From positions 1 through 28,475 of the forward strand of contig DEWI01000132.1 of NCBI GenBank assembly GCA_002363575.1: 28,475 bases of DNA. Direction: 5' to 3'. The notes under the pieces are model-generated. The model worked only from the letters and a program-made list of their open reading frames with translations. It made no database searches and was not told where the DNA came from. The stretch is from Verrucomicrobia bacterium UBA3214 (GTDB lineage: Bacteria; Verrucomicrobiota; Kiritimatiellia; RFP12; UBA1067). This document shows, one piece after another, positions 1-8,202 of this stretch. The translations under genes and the position numbers were made by a program. How positions within the stretch are numbered: position 1 is the first letter of the stretch; each line of letters begins with the position of its first letter.

Positions 1-1
1 G

Positions 2-1063
2 AGCGGAATCCGCACCGCCGCCGACTACGATGTTTCCGACTACGTCGCGGGCGGGCTGACGTTCCACCTCGACGGCATCCGCAACGCCGGTGCGACCGAG
101 GAGCATGATTCGAATGCGACGACTTGGGTGAACATCGGCACTGACGGCGAAGCGCGCAACGCGACCGTTACAAAGACGACCGATCTGGCGTGGACGGAAA
201 ACGGCTACACGTTCGACGGAACGCGCAAGTTCCTCGTATCGAACGCCACGGGACTTGGCACGGCTTCGCACACCGTCCAGTTTCTGACGGACGCCGTGCA
301 GAACGATCAGCAGGGATACGCAGGCGTAGAAGAGACGTCCAACCCGACGATATTCTTCTTCTCCGGCGCAAAGGACGTCTTTGCGGGTGCGACGTCAGGT
401 GGAAGTTTCTACTATCGCATCCAGGGCAAAGGCAACGACCTGAATCTGCGCTTCACCTTCGACAAGGACGCGCCGATAGGCTATGCTACGCTTATGACGG
501 ATGCGTCCGCGAAGAAAGCCTACGCCTTCCAAGGCGAATCGAAATCGGATGCGGAACCGAACGTCAAGTCTTACGATTCCATTTCCGCGCCGTCCTTCGG
601 CAATCTGGCTGTCGGCGGATGGGGCGGCGGCGCGGATACGTACATGAAAGGCACGATCAACTACTTCCGCTACTACGACCGCGTGCTTTCCGACGCCGAG
701 CTTGCGCACAACCGCGAGGTTGACGAGGCGCGCTACTTCGGCGCCCTCGCGGCCACGAACGTGATAGTGCAGACGAAGTTCGCATCCGTCGAAGGCGGCG
801 AAGAAGTGCTCGCCGAAGAGCCTGGCGAGTACAAGGTCGAGGGCGAATGGACGTTCTCCGCGGCCAAAGTAAAAGACAAGGATGGCGTCCTCAAAGACGC
901 TGCCGGCTGCTACATCGAAGAGTTGAAGCCGGACGGCACATGGACGCGGAAGACCTGGCACGACGGCACGTCATATACTTACAACGCCGAAACGCTTCAA
1001 AACAAGACGATCCGTCTGACATGGAGCACCAATCGCAACGGGTTCTTGCTGATCCTCAAGTAG
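2..1063 (+). CDS. LamG/concanavalin A-like domain surface protein, C-terminal part (5' truncated)
   Basis: The reading frame is already open at the window edge and ends with TAG at 1061-1063, so the first 42 visible codons precede the first internal ATG and the true start lies outside. The visible 353 residues begin with YVAGGLTFHLDGIRNAG, typical of LamG/jelly-roll lectin domains. The domain runs to about residue 240 and ends with the usual TINYFRYYDRVLSDAELAHN strand and helix. About 100 further residues form a beta-rich tail (VEGEWTFSAAKVKDKDG). Such domains bind carbohydrate or mediate adhesion in large exported proteins. No enzyme domain is visible here, so the substrate is unknown. It is the only plus-strand gene and converges on the next gene. 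The family call is by sequence pattern; the exact role is inference. Confidence 0.8.
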   Translation, partial: SGIRTAADYDVSDYVAGGLTFHLDGIRNAGATEEHDSNATTWVNIGTDGEARNATVTKTTDLAWTENGYTFDGTRKFLVSNATGLGTASHTVQFLTDAVQNDQQGYAGVEETSNPTIFFFSGAKDVFAGATSGGSFYYRIQGKGNDLNLRFTFDKDAPIGYATLMTDASAKKAYAFQGESKSDAEPNVKSYDSISAPSFGNLAVGGWGGGADTYMKGTINYFRYYDRVLSDAELAHNREVDEARYFGALAATNVIVQTKFASVEGGEEVLAEEPGEYKVEGEWTFSAAKVKDKDGVLKDAAGCYIEELKPDGTWTRKTWHDGTSYTYNAETLQNKTIRLTWSTNRNGFLLILK

Positions 1064-1134
1064 AACAACGCTCGCCACGCACGGCGACGGGCGGCGCGTT
1101 TGCGGCTCGCCCGGGAAGTCGCCGCAGCAAGACG

Positions 1135-1180
1135 ATAAAGCATCCGCCCGTCGGCTTTGGCCGACGGGCGGATGCTTTAT
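1135..1180. terminator. Perfect inverted repeat, bidirectional terminator
   Basis: Two 21-nt arms (1135-1155 and 1160-1180) are exactly complementary around the loop TTTG. The outer ends are ATAAAG and CTTTAT, so a short U-rich run leaves the stem on either strand. It lies between the LamG gene (stop 1063) and the convergent 1028-residue gene (stop at 1222), as expected for a shared terminator. A second, nested imperfect stem (1082-1088 with 1118-1124, inner 1089-1093 with 1108-1112) lies just before it. Confidence 0.85.
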
Positions 1181-1221
1181 CTGCAACGATTGCACTTGCC
1201 GGCGGCGCGCCAGCCCGCGCC

Positions 1222-4200
1222 TCACGGTACGAACATGATGGAGATGCGACGATTCGGCCCAGAGCCGCGATTTTCCTGCGGGGCGCCGGTATCGGGAATC
1301 GAGAAATATTGGAGCGTGCGCATGCCGTTGAACATTCCGCCCATGCCGGAAGGAATATCGATGCCGCGAGGGACGCGGAGGCGACCATCGACCGGCATAT
1401 TCTGATATTGGGACGCATGCTCCAGATTGCGTATATAGACATCCTTGCAAGAATCAAGCCAGCGCGCGATGTTGCCTTCGCGATCCTCGATGGAGAACGA
1501 GCCGGACTTCATCACCTTGCCCTTCTGCAGCGCCGCGATGTGCAGCGCGAGCGTGAACGCCGCGATATTCGCCTGCGTCGCCTCGAAAAGATTCACGTTG
1601 CCGGATTGCAGCGCGCGGACTATATCGAAGCCGCGGCGTATGCGCGCGCCGAGACTTGCGCGGAGTTCGTCCACGGAACGCGGACGCGACAGCGCCGACT
1701 TCGTGGTCGCCATGCTCTCGTAGTACGCCTTGGGAATTTTCACGACCTTGCCCTCGAACTCGACATCCAGCTCCGCGGGAAGCGCAGACGCGGCGACAGG
1801 CGCGGCGGGATTGCGGACGGCGGCGTATTTCGCCGGCGAATAGTCCTTCGCGACGGCGAGCGAATCCATGCCGGACTTGCGCGCCACATACTCGTCCGGA
1901 TGGGTGAGTTGCGCGACCTTCTCCTCGGAAAACACGGCGAATGCGCGCTCGCGGGCGTCCGCAGGAATCACAAGACGTGTGCAGCCGTAGTTGTCGTATT
2001 CAAATTTCGCGCCCGCGCTCCCGGCGAGCGCCTGGAGCATGGCGATGGTTTCACCGGCGAGCGGCTTGTCGCACACATACACGATGTTCGAGCCGTCCGC
2101 GAACGCCTTCCACGGCGTGCGGGCGCCCTGCTTGACTTCGAGATGCTCGAGCGCCACCTTGCCCTTCTTGCTCGTCCAAGTGGTCGGGGAAGTGAGTTTC
2201 TCCAGATTGGAAACAGTCTCGATTGCGCCCTTCTGAACGGCTTCGCCGTCGTTTGCCAGCGCATCATAGAGCTTGAGTTGCGCGTCGCCGACCTTCAAAA
2301 GCCTCTCCATGGAGAAATTGAACTCCGTCTCCTTGGCGTCGATATCCGCTACGATCATTTTGCGCAGCGCCTTCTCCTTCTCGGAAATCCCCGACGCTTT
2401 GGGATCGAATGCAGCGCGGTAGTCTTCGAAGAGCTTGTGGAATTCGTTGCTGACGACGAGATTGCGGAGCTTCACGAGCCCCTGGAGCTTGGCGAAGCGA
2501 GTATCGTCGTCGAAGACGGAGAAGTTGTCGAAGCGCGGCTTGATGCTCGCGCCGTAGGTATCAGTGAAGGAGAAGTCGTCGGCGATCTCGAGATACTTGC
2601 TGTTACCCTCGAGCGAATGCCCGGGATCGATGGCGAAGAACCTGCCGTTCGCAAAACCCTTGTTCTGCCCGTGCCTGCCGACGGCATCGCGGTCGGCCGT
2701 AAGCAGGAAGAACGCTTTGTACTTGCCAAGGCTTTCAAGTTTCCGCCCGTCCGGAGAAACCACGCGGCCGTCCTTGATCAAGCCGGCCTCGAGATCCTTG
2801 TAACCGTCGGCGAACCTCGCCTCGAGCATGATTTTCGGATGGCCGTCGGAATACTGGCCGCGGACGATCTGGAGCTCCTGCGAAGGAACGCCAGCGAGAC
2901 GTCCGAGATCGTTCGCGAGCGCCTCGGTCACGGCGCCGGCGGAAATCTTGTCTGCGGACTCCGCGCTTTGTAGGCGGTAGATGCTGCCGATGACGGGCGG
3001 GCGCGTCGTCAATATTCTCTCCGGGCGCATGAACGTCCCTTGGCTGGCGACGGAATGATTGACGATGCGATCGTTCTCGTTGTAATCGAGCTTGACGATG
3101 TGGCGATCCGAAAAATGCTTGAAGATGGGGGAAAGCGAGTAGAAGTCGTCGCCAGGCTTGACGCCGAGCACGGCATCGCGAATCTGCGCGAAGAGTTCGG
3201 TCTTTGCTTCTTCGAGAATGCTCTTGGCCGATTTCGTCGAGAATGCGCCCGACGCGAGCGTGGCGATGTCGTTGTCGCACGCGAAGTGCCGCTTGATGGC
3301 GCGGGCGAGCGCGCTGAACGGGTGGCCGCCGTAGAGATTGCCGGCCTTCGCGATGCCCGCCGCGACGACGATCGCGAATTCCGCGACGGCCGCCATGCCT
3401 GCGGGGTGCGCGCGGCCTGCCAGCATGATCTGCTCGCGCAGCGGCTTGCCTTCGCACTGGCGCGCGAGATTTTCATCGTTCTGCTTGAGGTTTTCGAGCG
3501 CGGCGCGGCTTTCTTCGGAGTTGATGTCCTGCATGAAGCCGTGGGTGTCGTCGATCGACCAGTCGTAGCGGCAGATGAAGCCGGGCTCCACGCCGTTCGT
3601 CTTGAGCTTTTCGAAGATCACGGGATTGGTCGCGGAACGGTTGACGCGCATTCCGGGACCGATTTCGCCGGACTTCACGCGGTCTTCGAGAGAGTTCGAG
3701 CCAGCCTCGAAAAGAATCGATTTGTTGAGCAGGCCGACGGGCGTATCCGGCTTTATCGTGTCCTCGACATACTTGCGCGGACCGAGTTTGGCCAGCTTGA
3801 AGTTCTGCTTTTCGTTGCAGACCGCGGAAATGGCCGCCTCGATGCGCTTTGCGGCGGCCGCGGTGATATCATCGGCCGTCTTCAGTTCTGCGAGCTGGAT
3901 GTTCTCGAAAGGCGCGGCGCTTATTTTGGCGCGCACGAGCTTGTTCATTTCGAGAGGAATGCCCATCGTCTTCGGCGATATGTCGAGCTGGCGGTTGAGT
4001 TCGCCGATCACGCGCTGCAGGCGGATCTGCGCCAGCGCCGAGAGCGTCGCCTTCACATCGCATGCGCGCAGCGACCTGGAAAATTGGCTGCGATGCCCGA
4101 GGATCGTATCGAAAGCATGCGTGCCCAGCCCGCCATACTCGTCGGCGAGCGCCTGCTTGAACGCTTCCATGACGGCGACATTCGCCGTTTTGCCGCTGGA

Positions 4201-4308
4201 GAAAAAGAAATTGCCCAGCTTGACGCCCTTGCCGTTATTGGCGAGGGCTATCTCGCGGTTCGCGAAAATCGTCGAATCCGCGACCTGCTTGAATGCTTCG
4301 ATTTTCAT
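1222..4308 (-). CDS. Large protein of unknown family with a PI3/4-kinase-like catalytic motif
   Basis: This is a 1028-residue protein with no signal peptide and no membrane segment. I do not recognise the full-length family. Residues about 455-570 resemble the lipid- and HipA-like kinase fold. A helix TEALANDLGRLAGVP is followed by a strand with IMLEARF. Then comes a catalytic-loop-like segment LLTADRDAVGRHGQNKG (D539, R540, N549) and FFAIDPGHSLEG (D561), which parallels the DR..N and IDFGH motifs of PI3/4 kinases. The N-terminal 300 residues are helix-rich and the C-terminal 450 residues are unassigned. The ATG at 4308 has a GGAAG only 2 nt upstream, so the start is uncertain. It is transcribed alone, 118 nt from the next gene. 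It could be a kinase, an AMPylase-like pseudokinase or an effector-type protein; only the motif is seen, and activity is inference. Confidence 0.75.
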   Translation of the reverse strand: MKIEAFKQVADSTIFANREIALANNGKGVKLGNFFFSSGKTANVAVMEAFKQALADEYGGLGTHAFDTILGHRSQFSRSLRACDVKATLSALAQIRLQRVIGELNRQLDISPKTMGIPLEMNKLVRAKISAAPFENIQLAELKTADDITAAAAKRIEAAISAVCNEKQNFKLAKLGPRKYVEDTIKPDTPVGLLNKSILFEAGSNSLEDRVKSGEIGPGMRVNRSATNPVIFEKLKTNGVEPGFICRYDWSIDDTHGFMQDINSEESRAALENLKQNDENLARQCEGKPLREQIMLAGRAHPAGMAAVAEFAIVVAAGIAKAGNLYGGHPFSALARAIKRHFACDNDIATLASGAFSTKSAKSILEEAKTELFAQIRDAVLGVKPGDDFYSLSPIFKHFSDRHIVKLDYNENDRIVNHSVASQGTFMRPERILTTRPPVIGSIYRLQSAESADKISAGAVTEALANDLGRLAGVPSQELQIVRGQYSDGHPKIMLEARFADGYKDLEAGLIKDGRVVSPDGRKLESLGKYKAFFLLTADRDAVGRHGQNKGFANGRFFAIDPGHSLEGNSKYLEIADDFSFTDTYGASIKPRFDNFSVFDDDTRFAKLQGLVKLRNLVVSNEFHKLFEDYRAAFDPKASGISEKEKALRKMIVADIDAKETEFNFSMERLLKVGDAQLKLYDALANDGEAVQKGAIETVSNLEKLTSPTTWTSKKGKVALEHLEVKQGARTPWKAFADGSNIVYVCDKPLAGETIAMLQALAGSAGAKFEYDNYGCTRLVIPADARERAFAVFSEEKVAQLTHPDEYVARKSGMDSLAVAKDYSPAKYAAVRNPAAPVAASALPAELDVEFEGKVVKIPKAYYESMATTKSALSRPRSVDELRASLGARIRRGFDIVRALQSGNVNLFEATQANIAAFTLALHIAALQKGKVMKSGSFSIEDREGNIARWLDSCKDVYIRNLEHASQYQNMPVDGRLRVPRGIDIPSGMGGMFNGMRTLQYFSIPDTGAPQENRGSGPNRRISIMFVP

Positions 4309-4426
4309 GACTTCCAGAATTGCCGTTTGACGATGGTTTTCAACGTCTTGCCCGCCGGCGAACGCTTCCCGTCCCGATGCGCAGGCTTCCGCTTCCGCCT
4401 TTACTACACGATAGGCCCTTTGCAGG

Positions 4427-5143
4427 TTACACGAGAAGCCGGAGCTCGCTCCCGTCCAGCTCGCGCCATTCGCCCGGCCGCATGTCTCGCGGAAGCGTCA
4501 GCGCGCCTATCGCCGTGCGCTTCAGCGAAAGGACGACCAGATGCGCGGCCGAACACATATAGCGGATCTGCCGCTTGCGCCCTTCGCAAAGCTTGAATTC
4601 GAGGATGGTCGTATTGTCCTCGCGCTCTGCCAGCACGCGAACGCCGGCCGCCGGCCGCGTCACATATCCATCCGGCATCTGCACGGGGCCGCGGAGAATG
4701 CGAAGCTTGTCTTCGCTCCACTTGCCTGCCGCCTTGACGACATACGTCTTGACATGCTCGTAGCGAGGATGGGTCAGGCGAAGCGCCAGCGCGCCGTCGT
4801 TGGACATCAGGATCATGCCTTCGGAATCCTTGTCCAGCCTGCCGACCGGCACAAGGCGCTCGGCGCACGCGCCGGCGACGAGTCCGGCCAGCGTGCGCCC
4901 CCCGAAAGGATCTTTCATCGTCGAAAGCACCCCAGCGGGCTTGTAAACCATGATCGTGCGCAGGCGCTCGCGCGGGCCGATCCGCTTGCCGTCGACAAGC
5001 ACGCGCGCAGACTCGTCGAAGCGCGCGCCAGGCTCGACGACGATTTTGCCGTTGACGACGACGCGGCCGGCGGCGACAATGCGCGCGGCTTCCCTGCGCG
5101 ATGCCACTCCAGCCTTGGCCAGAATATTTTGCAGTCGCTCCAT
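4427..5143 (-). CDS. RsuA/RluB-family rRNA pseudouridine synthase
   Basis: The enzyme converts a specific uridine in ribosomal RNA to pseudouridine. An N-terminal S4 RNA-binding domain (MERLQNILAKAGVASRREAA, residues 1-48) precedes the catalytic domain. That domain has the family motif VPVGRLDKDSEGMILMSNDG, in which D104 is the expected catalytic aspartate, and the conserved HPRYEHVKTYVV and CEGRKRQIRYM segments. The length of 238 residues is normal for the family. A TTG at 5167 would add eight residues (MRHLRGGH), but the ATG at 5143 places the S4 domain at the very start and is preferred. It follows thiD by 24 nt and is probably cotranscribed. The sequence does not settle whether it acts on 16S (RsuA) or 23S rRNA (RluB/E/F). 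Confidence 0.93.
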   Translation of the reverse strand: MERLQNILAKAGVASRREAARIVAAGRVVVNGKIVVEPGARFDESARVLVDGKRIGPRERLRTIMVYKPAGVLSTMKDPFGGRTLAGLVAGACAERLVPVGRLDKDSEGMILMSNDGALALRLTHPRYEHVKTYVVKAAGKWSEDKLRILRGPVQMPDGYVTRPAAGVRVLAEREDNTTILEFKLCEGRKRQIRYMCSAAHLVVLSLKRTAIGALTLPRDMRPGEWRELDGSELRLLV

Positions 5144-5167
5144 ATGGCCGCCCCGAAGATGGCGCAA

Positions 5168-5977
5168 TCAGTTTTCGCTTTCGGCCCAGCCGAGAACGCC
5201 GCAGCCGTCGGGACCTGTCAAATAGGAACTCTCGATCGCGCGCCAGACATAGCGCTTCGCGCCGCCGACGGCTTCCCGCAGCGTGCGCCCAAGCGCCATC
5301 TCCGCAGCGAGCGCGGCAGCGAGCGAGCAGCCGGTGCCGTGCGTCGAGACGGGATTGGCGATGCGCGGCGACGAGTATTCGACAATCTCCGTGCCACGGC
5401 CGCCCGCTTCTTCGCCGAAGCACAGCGTATCCACCGAGTCTCCTCCCTCGCCGTGCCCGCCCTTGACGAGTACGGCCGTGCCGAAAGTCTCGTAGAGCCG
5501 TCTTGCAAGTTCGCCGGCCGGCGTATCGGCGGAAGCGCCGCAAAGCTCGCAGGCTTCCGGGATGTTCGGAGTCACGATTGTCGCAAGCGGGATGAGGCGG
5601 GCGCGCAACGCCTCGGCGGCTTCGCGGGGAATCAGCCTCGCTCCGCTCGTCGCCACCATCACGGGGTCGATCACCTTGAGAATTTCAGGATGCTTCTCCA
5701 AACGCGCGGCGACCTCGTCTATCGCGCCAGGGCTGGCGAGCATCCCCGTCTTCAGCGCGCGGATCGAATAGACTCCGAGAACGGCGTCGAGCTGCGCGCC
5801 GACGAATTCCGGAGGCGCCGCGTGTATCGCCGAGACTCCGAAGGGATTTTGCGCGGTGAGCGCGGCAATGGCCGTACAGCCATGTACGCGGTAGGCATGG
5901 AAGACGCGCAAATCCGCCTGCACGCCGGCGTTGCCTCCGCTATCGCTGCCGGCGATCGTCAAACAGCATGGTCTCAT
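5168..5977 (-). CDS. thiD: Hydroxymethylpyrimidine/phosphomethylpyrimidine kinase ThiD
   Basis: A 269-residue ribokinase-fold enzyme that phosphorylates HMP and then HMP-P in thiamine synthesis. Visible signatures are the substrate loop LTIAGSDSGGNAGVQADL at residues 6-23, KTGMLASP, VIDPVMVATSG, the TPNIPEA segment, VKGGHG, and the anion-hole motif HGTGCSLAAALAAE with the conserved GTGC. Length and motif order match stand-alone ThiD. No other thiamine gene is nearby. The start ATG at 5977 lies shortly downstream of an AT-rich TATAAT element (6002-6007). The leader is under 80 nt and shows none of the TPP riboswitch consensus, so thiamine control by that route is not supported. It is followed at 24 nt by the pseudouridine synthase. 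Confidence 0.95.
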   Translation of the reverse strand: MRPCCLTIAGSDSGGNAGVQADLRVFHAYRVHGCTAIAALTAQNPFGVSAIHAAPPEFVGAQLDAVLGVYSIRALKTGMLASPGAIDEVAARLEKHPEILKVIDPVMVATSGARLIPREAAEALRARLIPLATIVTPNIPEACELCGASADTPAGELARRLYETFGTAVLVKGGHGEGGDSVDTLCFGEEAGGRGTEIVEYSSPRIANPVSTHGTGCSLAAALAAEMALGRTLREAVGGAKRYVWRAIESSYLTGPDGCGVLGWAESEN

Positions 5978-6001
5978 CGTTCGATCGACAAAGCAATATA
6001 T

Positions 6002-6007
6002 ATTATA
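6002..6007 (-). promoter_or_regulatory. Possible -10 element of thiD
   Basis: A perfect TATAAT on the minus strand sits in the only strongly AT-rich stretch nearby (5995-6013), 25 nt before the thiD ATG. No convincing -35 lies 17 nt upstream, so this is a position- and composition-based call. Confidence 0.4.
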
Positions 6008-6034
6008 TAGTTAGTGTGGAATATCCGCGGGAAC

Positions 6035-6053
6035 GCCGCGCCCTATGCGCGGC
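6035..6053 (-). terminator. GC-rich hairpin after the repeat-protein gene
   Basis: A 7-bp perfect stem (6035-6041 with 6047-6053, loop CCTAT on the plus strand) begins just past the stop of the secreted repeat protein. The following bases on the minus strand are not T-rich, so it may be a weak terminator or an mRNA-stabilising 3' hairpin. Confidence 0.4.
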
Positions 6054-6056
6054 CGC

Positions 6057-6503
6057 TCATTTGTCCGGCGTCAATCCGCCCTTCCTACGTCCTTGTGCGT
6101 CGCGATATGTGACGCGTCCGGAGGAATCCTTCTGGCTAGTTCCGATAATGCGCCCCTGCGCGTCGCGGTAGGTGGTCTTGCCGCTGGAATCCGTGTTCGA
6201 AGTCCATTTAACGCGCCCGAGCGAATCGCGATAGGTCGTCTTGCCACTGGAATCCGTCGATTTCGTGCCTTGCTTGCGGCCGAGAGAATCGCGATACACC
6301 GTCTTTCCGGAAGAGTCGCTCGTACCCGTCAGTGTAACGCGCCCGAGCGAATCGCGATATGTCGTCTTGCCGTTGGAATCCACGACGCGCGTTCCTTGTC
6401 TGCGTCCCTGTTCGTCGCGGATTGTCGCGCGGCCGTCCGCCGCAGCCGCCGCGAACGCCAGCGCGGCGCATGCGGACGCGATGATAGCGCAAGTCTTTTT
6501 CAT
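6057..6503 (-). CDS. Secreted 21-residue-repeat protein
   Basis: A 148-residue protein starts with a clear signal peptide (MKKTCAIIASACAALAFAAAAA). The ATG at 6503 is chosen because GGAGGG lies 7 nt upstream; an upstream TTG at 6518 would add five residues. The mature part is almost wholly tandem repeats of a 21-residue unit, DSSGKTTYRDSLGR plus seven variable residues. Copies start at D42, D63, D84, D105 and D126, and a degenerate copy precedes them at D23. The tail GGLTPDK closes it. The units recall YD/RHS-type beta-hairpin repeats in character, but no known family is claimed. It follows murJ by 30 nt, so cotranscription is likely. It probably functions in the periplasm or at the cell surface; the function is unknown. 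Confidence 0.85.
   Translation of the reverse strand: MKKTCAIIASACAALAFAAAAADGRATIRDEQGRRQGTRVVDSNGKTTYRDSLGRVTLTGTSDSSGKTVYRDSLGRKQGTKSTDSSGKTTYRDSLGRVKWTSNTDSSGKTTYRDAQGRIIGTSQKDSSGRVTYRDAQGRRKGGLTPDK
6066..6437 (-). repeat. 63-bp in-frame coding tandem repeat
   Basis: This is the DNA behind the 21-residue protein repeat: five clear units plus one degenerate 5' unit. Bases are strongly conserved around the GGAATCC..CTTGCC and GAGCGAATCGCGATA segments (plus strand). The conservation makes gain or loss of units by slippage plausible. Confidence 0.8.
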
Positions 6504-6533
6504 AGCCGTACCCTCCAAATATTGACCTTTCGT

Positions 6534-8174
6534 TCATCCGCGCCGCCGCCGGATCGCCGCGGCGATCCGCAGCGGATTGGCGCCGGTTGCCAGCATCGCG
6601 GAAAAATAGACGACGCCGCCGGACGCCACGAGAAGCGCGAGCGCGAAAATGCGCCGTGCGCCTTCACCGGCGAAAAGAGTTGCCGCGAAAGCGGCGGCGG
6701 GCTGGCGCGCCATCCATACGACCACGCCCATCACGACGGATGCGGCCGCGATCTTCGCCACCGGCGCCACGCACTCGCCAAGTCCGAGAGAACCGTTACG
6801 GCGGTGCGCAAGCACCGTGAGCGCGATGCAACCGGCGAACGAGCACAGCACCGTCGAAAATGCCAGCCCCACATGCCGCCATTCCCTGTCCAGCGTCAGC
6901 ACCGCGGCGATATTCAAGACGGCGTTCAACGCCACTGTCGCGACGGAAACTTTGAGCGGCGTCTTCATGTCGCCCTGCGCCTGGAACCACGGCACGATGG
7001 ATTTCATCAAGCCGAAGCTCGCAAGCCCGAGCGCATACACGCAAAGCGCGCGGCTCGTGCGCAGCGTGGCGAGCGCATCGAAGCTTCCGCCCTCGTAAAC
7101 AACTTCCGTGATTTCGCGCGAAAGCGCGAACAGCCCCGCGGAAGCAGGCAGCATCACGAACATCAGCGACTTGACACTGCCCGTGAACGCCGCCCGCGCC
7201 CCCTCGCGATCGCCCTTCGCAAACAGCCCGGCGAGCACGGGCAGCAGCACCGTGCCGAATGCCACCCCGACAATCCCAAGCGGCAAATCCATCAACCTCT
7301 CCGCATACACGATCACGCCGGCGGCCCAGTCGCTCGCATAGTACGCCAACGCTTGATCGAGGAGATAGTTCAACTGCACGGCGCCGGCGCCCAGCGCGCC
7401 GATGCCGACATTCCTCCAGACGAGCGCGACTTTGGAATCGCGCCAGCCGGAAAACGAAAGGCGCGCGCGCACTCCAGCCTTGCCCATCCGCCAGAAGAGA
7501 TACGACATCTGCGCCGCGCCGGCGCAAAGAATCGCAAATGCGACGATATGCACGCGCCTGGCGACCGCGACGCCGGGGAAAAACGCCAGCCCCGCCAGCG
7601 TGCCGATCCAGACTATATTCAATATGCACGGCATGAAGCTCGAGGCCTTGAAGCGCCCGAGCGCGTTCAGCACGCCCATGCAGAACGCCGCCGCGCAAAT
7701 GAAAATCATGTATGCAAGCAGCGTGCGCACCAGACGGAGCGTAAGCGCAAGGCGCTCGTCCAGCGCGCCGGCGCGCTCTGCCAGCGCGGCAAACGCCTCC
7801 ACGCCGCCGAGAGAAAGAATGACGAGTGCGCCGAGCATCAGCAGCACCATCGTCATAACGCTGCGCGCGAGTTTCGCCGCCTTTTCCAGCGACTCCGTCT
7901 CTACCGTCGCCTTGAAAACAGGGACGAACGCCGCCGTAAGCGCGCCTTCGCCAAACAGCTTGCGAGCCGCATTCGGGATGGCGAAGGCGATGGCAAAGGC
8001 GCTTTGCTCCATGCCCGCGCCGATCAGGCGCGACTGGAACATCTCGCGCACGAGGCCAAGCACGCGGGACAGCGCAGTAAATGCGCCGACGATCGCCGAA
8101 GATTTGACGATCCCCCTGCCCGGCGCCTTGCGTGCGCCCACTCCGCCGCCATCAAGGACGCGCCCGGCTTCCAT
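6534..8174 (-). CDS. murJ: Lipid II flippase MurJ
   Basis: A 546-residue polytopic membrane protein of the MOP/MATE-like superfamily that moves lipid II across the inner membrane for peptidoglycan synthesis. Family hallmarks are the N-terminal ALSRVLGLVREMFQSRLIGAG, AFAIPNAARKLFGEGALTAAFVPVF, YAERLMDLPLGIVGVAFGTVLLP, and the mid-protein PWFQAQGDMKTPLK region. Fourteen or so hydrophobic helices can be followed along the sequence. The start ATG at 8174 has GGGAG about 6 nt upstream. The first 20 residues form a variable cytoplasmic leader. It follows the thioredoxin-like gene by 28 nt and precedes the repeat-protein gene by 30 nt, suggesting a three-gene envelope operon. Confidence 0.95.
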   Translation of the reverse strand: MEAGRVLDGGGVGARKAPGRGIVKSSAIVGAFTALSRVLGLVREMFQSRLIGAGMEQSAFAIAFAIPNAARKLFGEGALTAAFVPVFKATVETESLEKAAKLARSVMTMVLLMLGALVILSLGGVEAFAALAERAGALDERLALTLRLVRTLLAYMIFICAAAFCMGVLNALGRFKASSFMPCILNIVWIGTLAGLAFFPGVAVARRVHIVAFAILCAGAAQMSYLFWRMGKAGVRARLSFSGWRDSKVALVWRNVGIGALGAGAVQLNYLLDQALAYYASDWAAGVIVYAERLMDLPLGIVGVAFGTVLLPVLAGLFAKGDREGARAAFTGSVKSLMFVMLPASAGLFALSREITEVVYEGGSFDALATLRTSRALCVYALGLASFGLMKSIVPWFQAQGDMKTPLKVSVATVALNAVLNIAAVLTLDREWRHVGLAFSTVLCSFAGCIALTVLAHRRNGSLGLGECVAPVAKIAAASVVMGVVVWMARQPAAAFAATLFAGEGARRIFALALLVASGGVVYFSAMLATGANPLRIAAAIRRRRG

Positions 8175-8202
8175 ACAAGGCTCCCACGCGCCGCCGCGGC
8201 AC

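Noticed and set aside
847..2973. Long plus-strand open frame of 708 codons
   Set aside because: It runs antisense to the 1028-residue gene, is very Arg/Ala-rich and shows no family motif. It is a by-product of GC-rich codon use.
5978..6056. TPP riboswitch before thiD
   Set aside because: The intergenic stretch is only 79 nt and lacks the conserved CUGAGA and related pyrimidine-binding segments.
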